Shown: in pieces, positions 11,258 to 22,245 of the stretch
Numbering within the stretch: position 1 is the stretch's first letter
Layout: every line of letters starts with the position of its first letter
Source: Delphinapterus leucas
Lineage: Eukaryota > Chordata > Mammalia > Artiodactyla > Monodontidae
NCBI RefSeq assembly: GCF_002288925.2
Contig: NW_022098072.1
Location: forward strand, 25,125,296-25,189,295
Reading direction: 5' to 3'
Length of the DNA: 64,000 bases
Made by a program: the position numbers and the translations under genes
The notes under the pieces: generated by a model
Told to the model about the DNA's origin: nothing
What the model saw: the letters and a program-made list of their open reading frames with translations, nothing else
Databases searched by the model: none

Positions 11258-12078
11258 CAGCAAAGGAAACCATTGACTAAAGGACAAGCTACTGAATGGG
11301 AGAAAATATTTGCAAATGATACAACTGATGAGGGGTTAATATCCAACATACGGAAACAGCTCATACAACTCAATATCGAAAAAGCAAATAACCCAATTAA
11401 AAAATGGGCAGAAGAACTGAATAGATATTTTTCCAAAGAAGACATGCAAATGGCCAACAGGCACATGAAAAAATGCTCAACATTGCTAACCATCAGGGAA
11501 ATGTAAATCAAACCCACAATGAGATATCACCTCACACCTGTCAGAATGACTATCATCAAAAAGAACACAAATAACAAATGTTGGCCAGGATGTAAAGAAA
11601 AAGGAACCCTTGAACACTGTTGGCGGCAATGTAAATTGGTGCAGCCACTATGCAAAACTGTGTGGAGGTTCCTCAACAAACTAAAAATAGAACTACCATA
11701 TGACCCAGCAATCCCACTCCTGGGTACATATCTGAAAAAAAACAAAAAACACTAATTTGAAAAGAGACATGCACCCCAATGTTCATAGTAGCATTATTCA
11801 CAAAAGCCAAGATACGGAAGCAATCTAAGTGTTCGTCAAATGACAAATGGATAAAGAAGATATAGTATATATTGGGTTGGCCAAACATCTTACAGAAAAA
11901 CCCGAACAAACGTTTTGGTCAACCCAATATATACAATGGAATACTACTCGGCCATAAAAAAGTAATGAAACTTTGCCATTTGCAGCAACATGGATGGACT
12001 TGGCAGGCATTATGCTAACTGAAATAATTCAGACAGAGAAAAACAAATACTGTATGATATCACATATGTGGAATCTAA
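11258..12078 (+). pseudogene. L1 ORF2 C-terminal remnant
   Basis: Two open pieces survive. The frame within 11249-11506 contains ORF2 residues such as '[20 protein letters not shown]'. The frame at 11519-11755 contains 'HLTPVRM', the cysteine-rich block '[11 protein letters not shown]' and '[11 protein letters not shown]'. A stop at about 11504 separates the two, and a mariner element interrupts the distal end. It represents only the last fifth or so of ORF2, downstream of the catalytic domains, so it encodes no enzyme. Confidence 0.88.
11872..11927. mobile_element. mariner-type MITE, internally deleted
   Basis: Terminal inverted repeats 'ttgggttggccaaa' (left) and 'ttttggtcaacccaa' (right, reverse complement ttgggttgaccaaaa) are flanked by TA on both sides (11870-11871 and 11928-11929), the target duplication of Tc1/mariner transposases. 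The interior 'aaaaacccgaacaaacg' fits the right arm of the bovine-type mariner palindrome. The matching left-arm block is missing, so this copy is 56 bp rather than about 80 bp. It sits inside the L1 fragment in place of an uninterrupted 'gtatatatacaatgg'. Confidence 0.88.
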
Positions 12079-12492
12079 AAAGTACAACAAACTAGTGAAT
12101 ATAACAAAAAAGAAGCAGACTCAGATAGAGCAAACAAATTAGTGGTTACCAGTGGGGGCAGGGGAGGCAGGGAGGGAGGGAGGAAGGACAACAGAGAAGT
12201 AGGAGATTAAGAGGTACAAACTACTCTGTATAAAATAAGCTACAAGGGAATACAGCAAATATTTTATAACTATAAATGGAGTATAACTTTTAAAATTATC
12301 CATCACTATGCTGTACACTGTAATTTATATAATATTATACATCAACTACACTTCAACTTAAAAAAAAAGATTACAAAAAATATTTGTGCCTGGACCCTAC
12401 ACTAACCAAATTAAGTCAGAATCTCAATCGTGGGGTCATAGAAATCTTCCCCAAGTGATGTCACTATGCATCCATAATTGAGAACCATCACA

Positions 12493-14954
12493 GCTAGACA
12501 TTCATTCTAATCCAGCATATGAAGCAAAGAGCACATTATCCTGATGAGTCGCCAACTGCTATACTGTAGTGGGCACGGTGGCAAGTATCCATTTTCTAAG
12601 TGAAACGTCCTCTTACAAAGGACCTACTTTATACACACTATCCATAAATCCAAGCAAGAGGGCCAACTGCTCTGTGCCCTGCATCTTATCACGCCCAGCC
12701 TGGTCTTTTAACAGCGGCTCTCTTAATGGGGAGAAGAGTCCATGGGGCCAAAGGGTTATTCCCACACACATACCCTCAACCATGCTTTGATTTCCCAGGA
12801 TCTTGGAATTCCCTTTCCAATCAACCAGAGTCAATTTCCAGGATTTGTGTGAAGCCTCTTTCCTGTGTGTGCGCACCTGAATGCAAACCGGGCACACCGC
12901 TAGGCCAAGGAGTGGCCCTGGGGGGCTGATGGCGGGAGTGTCCCTGGTACTTGGACATGTGAGGTAGAGGGTCCTGCAGGAGTTTGAGAGACCACACACA
13001 CACTGACGTCTGGAGCCAGAATGTGAAGAGAAGGGGCTGGACCTGGGACCAAGGGCACTGAGTTGGGCAGTGAGAGGCCACCTCTCCCTGGACATTGTGT
13101 TCCAGAATGAGACTCCAAGGAGTGAGAGAAATCTAAATTTCAACCCAGCCTCTAGATTATCACTGTTTATCATGGAGGGAGGATAGAACATATTTTATGT
13201 TTTATCTGAGAGTTTTCAAGCTTGAATCATAACTTTTAAGTACTTAAGCATATGGCATGTGCGCCTCTATTTGGACACTTACACTGGGCCCACATATGTT
13301 AGAGGCGAGCCCGAAGGACACATCTTTTCCCCGCTTCCCTACGGGATGTTTTCCTATTTGAAATCAGCAGCCATGGAAGCTTTCCAAGGCTGTTCAAATG
13401 CGATGAGAATGTGGTCCATCAAAAATGCTGTCTGGTTTTATTGCACATAAGAGGTTGTTAACTCTGGCAGCCTACCCAGATTCGTCCCTGTTCTCATTGT
13501 CCGTTCAGCCTCCCCAGCCAAATCCTAATGGGGTAATGAGTCTGCGCCTATGAGATTTGAGGGAGGGGCCGAGGGAAGTGTAATCAAGCAAATCACCATG
13601 TGCTGAGCTGAAAGACAGAAGGCCTCTGCTCCTTGGACTTCATTTCCAATTCACTTCATTTTGGGTTTGTTTTTTTGTTTTGGTTTGGTTTTTGGCAGCA
13701 GAAAAAAAGGAACGGTCTCTGCTTTTCCTCTTGTAAAACCTGGAGCAAGATAACTACCCTGGTTCCACAGGAACGCTGTAAGGAAGATCTCAGAGAACAG
13801 GGGCTGTTTATAGCCTACATATGAAAATGCATAAGAAATCATCCTTTCCCTACCATTTGTTCATCTGGCAGGATGTACTAGGGCTTTAGAAGGGAAACAT
13901 GGCTGTGTTTTAAGAGAAGCTACAATAGGAAAGTTGTGGGAGTTGGGCAGAGAAGGCCAAGGGCAGAATTCAATTCACACTTTATAAATCTGGCACCAGT
14001 GTGTGTGAACTGCTTCATGAACTGGCCTATATTAGGCAAGGAAGAAACCCGAAGCAAACCAAGAGTTATTCTCAAGCAGTCAGTCCTGCCAGCGAATTAA
14101 CCATGAACCAGCAGGGGTAGGAAACTCCAGAACCCAGGAAAATTCTACGGAGACCACTGAAAGAGACTCTGCAGCTGCCAAAGCAGCTCCTGGATATTGC
14201 ACACCAAGGGGAGGAAATAGAAGTCCCTAAGCCCAGGCTTCTGTGGAACACGGCATAGGTCCCGTGACAGCAGGGCAGCTCCAAGGGCTAAGGTGGCCCA
14301 GAGATGCTGCTGAGACTTCGGTGAGAGCAGGCAGGCAGGAAGGAGGCGGTGTGGGAAGTAGCCCTCACACAGATGCTAGCATCAAAGAGCCTGTTTACTT
14401 GGTGATTAGTATCGTGAAATAAAAGGCTCAGGTTGCATCTGCTTAGGGAAGAATGGTTATTTTCCCCTCTGTGCGGCCTTAGCCAGGCACTGAGAATGTG
14501 CTGTGCTAATTGGCTTCCCAGGTGCTTCTCTCGGGAAGGCGGGATTCCAGATTCAGGTTGGGTTATCTCTCCTGGTGCCATGAGGTGTAGGGACTGGGGG
14601 CTTGTCTGGGCTTCTGAGTTTACGTAATGAGTAAGGGGTTGAGTCACAGAGGAGTTACCTGTCAACCAGTCTCCCCTCGGGGTCTGTGTTTACCTTGCAT
14701 GTGTCACTACAGAAAGGTCACCAACACCATCTGTTTCCCAATGCCACTGGGGTGGGGTGGACTAGTGTAGAGCTTCTTGGGGGGCAGCGAAGGAATTAAT
14801 CAACCCTTCACCAAGAATGGACCTACCCACGGCCATAGCATCCCAACTGCGCATACTGTGGAAAGATTACTCTCTGTGCCTCAAAGCCTGGAATCACTGG
14901 TCGGCTGAATTATTCTACTGTTTCCCCCAGAGAAGTCTGAACCAAGAGGCAATT
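12493..14954. other. unique DNA, moderately GC-rich, no supported gene
   Basis: No recognised repeat or exon. The longest open frame outside repeats in the window lies here (192 codons, minus, 12613-13191); it matches no family I know and overlaps several frames on both strands. A 125-codon minus frame at 14288-14665 is also unrecognised. A short CA run occurs near 12991-13002. Confidence 0.4.
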
Positions 14955-15180
14955 CATGTAGTGGAAAGGACACAAATCGTGAACACAAAGAGCCCTCGGT
15001 TTGAATGCTTGTTCTTCTACTTTCTAGCTGTGTGACCTTGGATAAATTATTTAAGCCTCCTGCATCCCAATTTCCTAACATATAAAATAGAGATAATAAT
15101 ACCTATATCATAGAACTATTAGGCTGATGAAATTAAATAACTCCTTATAGGCACTCAGTATAAGGAAGCTGTTCTTAACA
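14955..15180 (+). repeat. MIR SINE, nearly full length
   Basis: A clear MIR in forward order: head 'gtggaaagga', 'tttgaatgcttg', the conserved core 'tagctgtgtgaccttggata', then 'tttcctaacatataaaatag', 'gataataatacctat' and 'ggctgatgaaattaaataa'. Divergence is typical for a SINE of this age. Confidence 0.85.
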
Positions 15181-16267
15181 GGAAATGTGCTTTTCAGAGG
15201 AACCAGTCCCTCTCTCCCCTTCATAAATCTTGGAGCTCAGCAGAAGCACCAGGGGCAATTCCACTCGGAGCTACAGTGCTGCCTTCTGCCCTCCAAATGG
15301 TAACTCTAGATGCTCCCACTGCAAATATTACTGTTTGGATAAAACTTTCAGAGAAAATCATTTCAGAAAACAATCTGAGCAGCCCCTTCCCTTCTTCTCC
15401 TTCCTGCCATCCCACCCCACCTCCATATCTGCCACACAATGTGGTAAGAAACTGAGTTGGGGAAATAATGTCTGGGGAAAGGATGAGGGATGTGGTTCTT
15501 TTTGGAAGTAGTGACAGGCAGACAGTTGAAGGTCATGACCTTGAAAAGACATCAGAGGTCATCCTAGGGAGTCCCCTCATTTTGTTACTGAATTGCTTGA
15601 CTGGACCCACGCAGCAGACCTAGCCTGGGCCAAGACCCCTTGTCTAGGCCAGGGAGGTTCTTTTTCTGATTGGATTCCCACAGCCAATAAGGAAACCGAT
15701 GCTGGGACTGGAAGAGCACAAGCTTTATTCGATGGCCAAAGAATGGAGAAATGGGAACCTAGTTTGAAAATCAATTTCTCAACCCAATCTGAGCAGAGAT
15801 GCCAAATACATAGGAGGGTTGAGGTAAAAGGGGGGAAACTGGAAAGAGTGGGAGGAATATTCATGAGCTATCTGAGAACAAGGGTGTGGTGTGGACCTGG
15901 AACTGATGCAACTCTCCTTTCTAGTCCTTGTATGGGCTCTTCTGGTCTTTGTATGGCAATTGTCAACTGTCATGGTGCCTGTGGGTGTGTCATTTAGCAT
16001 GCTAATGCATTACAATGAGGCTCGAGGTCTACTGGAAGTCAAATCCTCTGTCACCTTGGGCCTAGTTGGTTCTAACCAGCTCTTGTTTTTTTCTCTTTGC
16101 AGCTGCCTCTTGAAACTTAGATGAGTACTGTAATTGGTTTACATTTGAGGGAGGGGCAGGGGCATGATTCTGGGGCAACAGACTCGGTAACAATTCCACC
16201 CTGAAGTTGAACATCTAGATGGTTACAGAGGGGTGCTCTGAGACGCGTGCTCTTACCAGCTTCAAGG
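15181..16267. other. mostly unique DNA; possible LTR-like relic at about 15600-16130
   Basis: The stretch 15600-16130 has features sometimes seen in old retroviral LTRs, such as 'cacaagctttattcgatggcc' (a reversed polyadenylation-type signal) and a pyrimidine-rich 'tttttttctctttgcag'. I could not match it to a named family or find clear LTR edges. A 134-codon open frame at 15593-15997 is unrecognised and is probably chance. Confidence 0.3.
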
Positions 16268-16525
16268 CTGCCCTGAAGTTTGGGATTGACATGTATATAC
16301 TACTATATTTAAAATAGATAACCAACAAGGACCTACTGTATAGCAGAGGGAACTCTGCTCAATATTCTGTAATAACCTAAATGGGAAAAGAATTTGAAAA
16401 AGAATAGATACACGTATGTGTATAGCTGAATCACTTTGCTGTACACCTGAAACTAACACAACATTGTTTATCAACTATACTCAAATATAAAATAGAACTT
16501 TTTTAAAAAAAAGTCTGCCCTGAAG
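16268..16525 (+). repeat. target-site duplication around a short L1 tail
   Basis: The 11 bases 'ctgccctgaag' occur at 16268-16278 and, identically, at 16515-16525, directly bracketing the L1 3' fragment. Confidence 0.9.
16279..16514 (+). mobile_element. 5'-truncated LINE-1, 3' UTR only
   Basis: About 236 bp of cetartiodactyl-type L1 3' UTR: 'aacaaggacctactgtatag', 'gggaactctgctcaatattc', 'tgaatcactttgctgtacac' and 'tcaaatataaaatagaac', followed by a T/A-rich tail. It is extremely truncated, with no coding sequence. The perfect flanking duplication suggests a relatively recent insertion. Confidence 0.92.
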
Positions 16526-18479
16526 GCAGACCAGAGGCATGGATATACATTGCATTCAATGTTGAACATGTGTACTGAGTGTGTAATGGCAGGTCCATGG
16601 AAAGTGTGTATGTGGAGGGGCTTAGATAGAATAGACTGCTTAGAAATGGAAATGGGTAGCTTAGAACTGCACAAGCATTCCAGACCTCATCGCAGCAAAA
16701 GGGAATTTTATCAGTTCTTTGTCTTAGTCAGCTTAGGGATCTACCAGAAATTTCTGGAAGGGAAAGGCTGACTTTCCCTTTCCAGGATTGACTTCACACT
16801 TTGCAAACATGGAACTTTGGTGTTGTTATTGGCAGAAACACGCACTGACGTCCCTACTCTTAACAGACAAGCTTACAAAGCATGCTGTCAGAGGACCCTG
16901 GGATGGGAGGGGAAGAGCAGGGTGGGCAGGACTGTGTAGCTCTTCTGCCTGGGTCCAGGGAGAAGGGTGACTATTCTGGACACTGGAGACACATTGCTTT
17001 TCTAAAGCCTTGGTTGACAAGTACACAAGCACCATCTAACTCCTTAATCCAGTCTCTAAAAGCAACTAGAGCATCCATCATCACTGTTTAAAACAAACAG
17101 AAACCAGAACCAATAAACACGGATTCTTAATCCCTTACTTTCGTGGGCATCATGCTCTGCAAGGGATAAAAGAGTCTCTCAAGCAGTGAGTCACAGGAAG
17201 GGGGAAGAGAACAACCCGGCGGTCTCAGGGACTCTCAGGGACGCCTGGGATAAGAGCTAGAGTAGGAGTCTGAGGCAGAACTCCCACACTTCTTCAGCCT
17301 GGTCACCCTGCCGTAAGTCTCAACTGGCCTAGGAAGTCCCTTATTTGGCCCTTGGGCAAGTCCTATGTAGCGTTATAGTTTATAACCTATTCATACGGTA
17401 GCTTGGCAACTAATTGTCACTAATGTATAAAGGCCACCAAAATGTCACAGGATCAATGTACCTTGATCCCATTCCCAGTGCCTTTGAGAGGAGCAAACGA
17501 GAGCATTCCTTACTAGGATAAACCTATTATAGTTGGGTATCTTGGGGAAATGGCACGAAGGCCTTCAACTAAAGATCACAGAGTGCTGAATTCTGACAAT
17601 AAGAAGTGTTCAGCACGGTGCTGTTTATGGAAATGATTTTATTATCTAAATATTAAACACTTTCCTATGCCATCAACAAATTGAGGCTTTGAAAAAGCAC
17701 AGAAGCAGTAAAAAGAAACAAAAAAAAATAAAACACACAGAAAAATAGCAAAAGTTTTACCAAATTTTTTTTTTAACATAATGTTCTTATTGAGCACTGA
17801 AAGGTAACTGGTAAGAACCTGGTTTGTATATAATATTTAATAAAAGATAATTCATTTCTCTGCATTCCCACTGAGTATTGGGTTAATGTTTTTTAAATAT
17901 CAGTTTGATATTAAATCATGCATTATCCCAAGTTACCTTCATGTCTAGTCCCTGGTGGTACTCTCTTAAAAAAAAATTTTTTTTTCTGGAATGAATAACT
18001 GAAGATCTACTGAAGTTGTTCATGGGCCAAATAAAGCAGAACCACTGTCCTAGAGACTATCAAATGGATATTTCCCCTGGGAAGTACCTACTGATTAAAA
18101 ACAATAGAATGAAGAGCCGAATGCATTCCAGTTTTCCTGTGGTCTTAATTACTAAATCCGTTTGATTATGTGGTTAATCAAATTGACTGTGGATTAAACA
18201 ACTGGGGGGAAGCACATTGATCCTTTTTTCTAGACGGCAGTTCATGTCAAATAGACGTGGCCTTTCCTAAATAACTCTAGAGACTGAGATTTATTACTGT
18301 TCTTTGGTAAATTTTTCCAATGATTAAATGCCTTAAAATCCAAATATTATTTGGAGATCTAACCCAAACTTTCTCCGTATAAACAAAATGATCTTTGTTC
18401 AAGATCATTTTCAAAACATGGATGACCTCCTCTCAGCTTCATTTTGCACTCTGAAAAAATCATCCATCTCATTCAGAAT
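16526..18479. other. unique DNA, no gene seen
   Basis: No exon or young repeat was recognised. AT-rich and A-rich patches occur near 17700-17780 and 17968-17986. A homeodomain-motif-rich stretch at about 18125-18205 is described in the findings as a possible non-coding conserved element, which is inference only. Confidence 0.4.
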
Positions 18480-18975
18480 AAAATTCAAATTCCTTAATGT
18501 TGCCTCAAAGACCCATTCGTAATCTCTCTATTCACCCTTCTCTTCACCTCACTGATCTCATCTCCTCCCACTCCACCGCTGCCTGCTCAGTTATAGGCAC
18601 ACTGGCCTCATAGCTGTAAAAACACTAGACACATACCTGCCCCCGTGCCTTTGCACTTGCTGGTTTATTCTATCTAGAGCCATTGTTCCCAGATATCTAC
18701 CTGGCATGTTCCCTCACATCATTCAGGTTTCTGCTAAATGTCCCCTAACCAAAGAGGCTTTCCCTGATAGCTCTACATTAAAAAGCTCCTCAACAATTTA
18801 ACAGTTCCATAAATTTCTCCATTTATCCTGCTTTTTTTCTTTTTAACAGCTTTTCCCTCAAATATTTATATATCTATTGTATGTCTCCACTATAGATGAT
18901 AAGGTTTGTGAGATCAGGGTCCTTGTTTTTATTCACTGGTATATCCCTACACCTTTATAAGAAGTATTGAACATC
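18480..18975 (+). repeat. LINE L2 relic
   Basis: The blocks follow the L2 3' region in order: 'aaattccttaatgttgcctc' (compare 'aaactccttagcatggc'), 'ccgtgcctttgcacttgctg', 'aaagaggctttccctgat', then a T-rich stretch and 'gtgagatcagggtccttgtt'. It is strongly diverged and non-coding. L2 has been inactive since before placental radiation. Confidence 0.82.
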
Positions 18976-21589
18976 TCTGTGTGACAGACTCTGAGACATG
19001 TAGCAAAATGAAAGGTGCAGCAAAAAGATGTGAGACCAGCCTTTCCCAGCATGAGAAAGGTAGAATGTCAAGAGGTTATGAACTTTGTGAGCCTTTCTTT
19101 CTCTTTTGTTCTCCAGTAAAGCAAAGATATCAGCATAAACCGGTTTCGTCCAGAGCCCTTTCAATTTCTTTTTTTAATGTGCAATCGTCCTATTTTGATT
19201 GCTTTCACAATTCTTAATGGTCTTACCTTTACAGACTAGTCTCTCTCCTTTATAAAACATTTTTAACAGATTGAATTTTCTCTTAAACGAAAGGTTAATT
19301 TTAGGGTTGCAAAAAGGCATGACATGTTTTAGGGATTCTTTCTGACTCTTGCACATAACTTGAAGTCATAGGTTTCAGCAAGACTAAGTATGGACAAATT
19401 CAAGCAATTTTACAGGCTCAAATGTGGCTAGGCTCAAGAAAAATGCTGGGAGATATTTGTCCGATGCTCATCTGTGCATTTGGGCAGAGTGCCCACTAAG
19501 AATGAAAGCCGCATGCAGACGGCAGCACACCAATCCTTCTCTTCTCTGCGGCAGCCAGCCGGTACCTCGCAGAGGGCCAGGTAGTGGTGAACTATTAGGG
19601 AACAGTTGGTTCTGTGTCAGCTTCAGTGTATTCAGTCAGTGTTCTGCCTTCCTCCCGATGTTCTTGGATATTTTAATTTGTTGTAGTCATGTTTGTGTCT
19701 TCACCCCCTACTCCTATAGAAAGATGCTATCTTTCTAGATAAAAGTTGAAATGCTACCTTCCCAAGTAGCACGTTGATTGTGAGCACCTCAGATCATACT
19801 TCTCAGTATTTCTACTTCTCTTCCCACCAAAGGAAACACCTGCAGACTATGAAACAGAAAATGAAGCTAACCAATTTGTTTATCCATACAAAGAGTTTGA
19901 GCTCAGTTGGAGACTTTGGCCATGATTTAGGACAGTTCCTATGTTGTCAAAGGTGTTTAGCCATCCCGAAAGGGAGCCTTATTACACTGCTTCCTACACA
20001 GCAAGGAGACAGAGAGAGAAGGGGTGGTGAGTTATGTATGGGAAATAGGAGAAAGGCCTTTCTCCTACCCCTGGGGATTGTCGATGGTTGATATGGAAGA
20101 TTACACTGGAACAAAGATTGCATTGCTGGCTTGTGTAGTTTCTGCTCTACTTGTACTACATTATTATAGACTAGTTCTATTGTCTTGGTGGACAATAGAG
20201 GGTTTTATTTCAACATTCTGTACAGAATGCCTGTATGGCCTCTTTCTTCCCTCCTCCAGATGCAGGAAGATATTTAGTATCAGATTTCTGGAGGAGCCAC
20301 CTCAAAATGAGGAGGTATAAACATTTCCTTTTTCACCTCCTCCCCCCATACGTCAGCTTTCAAAGCCCAGTGGTTCTGTTGTTTGGGACAGAAGAGCAAA
20401 TCATAGCACACTAGAGTACAGCCTAATTGGGCAACTCTGTACAAATAAAAAAATGAGTGATAAAATAGAATATTAAAAGGATGATTTCTATTTCAAACGC
20501 TGAAGGGCAGGTTTCTAAGTAGTTTAAAGGAAAAATGGCTTAAGCACAAATACTCAGAAAATTCAGCTTTTAGGTAAAACTTATTTTTCTTCTCTCTCCC
20601 TGTTCCTACTTCATCGTATACATACGCAAAATCAGAAATTTTATATTTCCAAATAGATACACAAACACACAATGTATAACTGATGTACATGCATAGTAAT
20701 TGTTTCAATGAAATCATTGCTTGCTAGTGTAATTTGCTGGGATGCATCTTCAGTAATGTTGTCAAAACTTGTATTCAGCTGAAGCTTATGCTCTATCTGA
20801 TATCCTGGTTTTTTCCTCCCACTGGTGAGCCAAGGATAATCCCTAAATAGACAGTCCCATGTGGGCAGCTAGTAGATTGGGACCTACTCAACGCAAAGTC
20901 AAGTATTAACAAGGCTTTTTTTTTTGTAAATTTGACCAAGAAGATAAAAAATATTCCAGAGAATTCTAGACAATAATCCAATGTCATTGTCCTAAATTTC
21001 CTAAATTATCCATGCCAGCTTCAGCAATTAAGAACAGTTCCTTGTTAGAGGACAAACCTCAGTCCTCCACATACGCTCAACATTAATCATCACTCATTAG
21101 ACATTTCATCAAAAGTTTGGCCTGGTCAAATTATTTCACTGTTAGTTAACTGCCATCCTGACCTGTCTCTTGCCAAATACAGTTGGTATAATGGGAATAC
21201 TGCCTTTGTGCCACCTTGTATACATAAACTTTCTATGCTGCAGTTTCCCCATCCTCAGACAGAAACGCTCTTCAGTCTCAGAGGGGTGCAGGAGGGTTGA
21301 ACAGGTAATGTCCATAAGGTCCCCTGCTCCTGCATAGTGTGGGGAATGGAGGGTTGGGAAAGAAAACATATTGGACGTAAGATGATAATCATTACCTAGC
21401 ATTTGATGTATGTCTTTTAAATCACCGACTGAATCCATTTCATAAGTAAATCATGGACAAAATAAGTTGCACATTTTTTGAAGGCTTAGCAGAAACATAA
21501 CTGATTTTACTGCTTCACTAATCAACACAAACTCAATTCTCTGGGGAAATAAAATAACACTCCCATGTTACATGTCTTCCCTTTTATTC
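18976..21589. other. unique DNA, no gene seen
   Basis: No recognisable gene, RNA or clear interspersed repeat. Open frames of up to 105 codons (19424-19738, 19774-20091) have no family I recognise and no matching splice context. Confidence 0.45.
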
Positions 21590-22245
21590 ACATTGCCACC
21601 ACCTCCTTTCCAACTCTTATCGCATCACACCTTGAGTGTTACAATAATTTCCCAATTGACCTTCTTCCCTTCTGTGTTCATCCTGCAGATTGTCCTTAAA
21701 TCATTTTCTTAAAGCACAGTGAAGTCATCAAGCTCCTACTTAAAATCTCACTGTCTCTTCACTGCCTAGAATTTAGACCAGACCACGTAGCCTTAATATC
21801 TGGCTCCCAACCATTCTTACAGTCCCCAGCCCTACTACTCCTCAAGGTTGAATTCTAAATGCAGCTTTTTAAAGACTCTTCTGATCATAGAGTGCCCTTC
21901 TAGTGCCCGTGTTGTTGCTGCTGCTGTAGCTTCTGAGTCCAACACTGCCCTCCAATCTTTATCCAAAGGAAGGCTATAGTTTAGTTCCAAATATTATTTC
22001 TACTACAGCCAGGATACCTTCCATTTCAGATTTCTGAAGCACACAGTCTTCATCATATATATGGCCTGTCATCACTGCCAGGGATACTATATATATGAGT
22101 ACAAGTATTAGCCCTCCCACCAGACTACAACCCAATGGAGAGCAGAAGTCATATCTTGCATGGCACAGTATCTGGTACGACGTCTTGTTGAAAGAGAAAG
22201 ATGGTATTGATTGGATATTCACTGAGTGAATGAATGAATAATATC
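21590..22245 (+). repeat. LINE L2 relic
   Basis: Follows the L2 order: 'gcctagaatttagaccagac' after 'cttaaagcacagtgaagtca', then a decayed middle, 'gagagcagaagtcatatctt' and an end with 'ttcactgagtgaatgaatga', the L2-type terminus. The central part (about 21900-22120) is poorly matched, so this may be two neighbouring pieces of one copy. Confidence 0.72.

Larger units (their letters stand above)
11258..12375 (+). mobile_element. 5'-truncated LINE-1, ORF2 tail plus 3' UTR
   Basis: About 1.06 kb of L1 3' end on the + strand, plus a 56-bp mariner insertion. It begins inside the C-terminal part of ORF2 ('cagcaaaggaaaccatt') and runs through the cysteine-rich region, the ORF2 stop (TAA at 12076-12078), a G-rich 3' UTR stretch near 12155-12190 and a short A-rich tail. 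Truncation at the 5' end is the usual outcome of incomplete reverse transcription. The flanking duplication is given separately. It is dead: no promoter, no endonuclease or reverse transcriptase. Confidence 0.93.
11241..12392 (+). repeat. target-site duplication around the L1 in MER5A
   Basis: Seventeen bases 'aaaaatacttgtgcctg' (11241-11257) recur as 'aaaaatatttgtgcctg' (12376-12392) with one mismatch. They bracket the truncated L1 exactly and show that the MER5A copy was the insertion target. Confidence 0.9.
11193..12492 (+). mobile_element. MER5A-like hAT (Charlie) MITE, split by an L1
   Basis: The left part (11193-11257) starts with the terminal inverted repeat 'cagtggttctcaa' and continues '...aaaattacctaggagc'. 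The right part (12393-12492) carries 'gaccctaca...gtcagaatctc' and ends with 'ttgagaaccatca', the degenerate reverse of the left terminus. Both parts follow the MER5A order. An 8-bp target duplication is plausible but imperfect (gctggacc at 11185-11192 versus gctagaca at 12493-12500). The L1 at 11258-12375 interrupts it. MER5A is a non-autonomous hAT transposon predating placental mammal diversification. Confidence 0.85.

Noticed and set aside
14288..14665. 125-codon minus frame
   Set aside because: No domain or splice evidence; a frame on the opposite strand overlaps it.
15593..15997. 134-codon + frame
   Set aside because: No recognised domain; overlaps frames on the other strand and a possible LTR relic.
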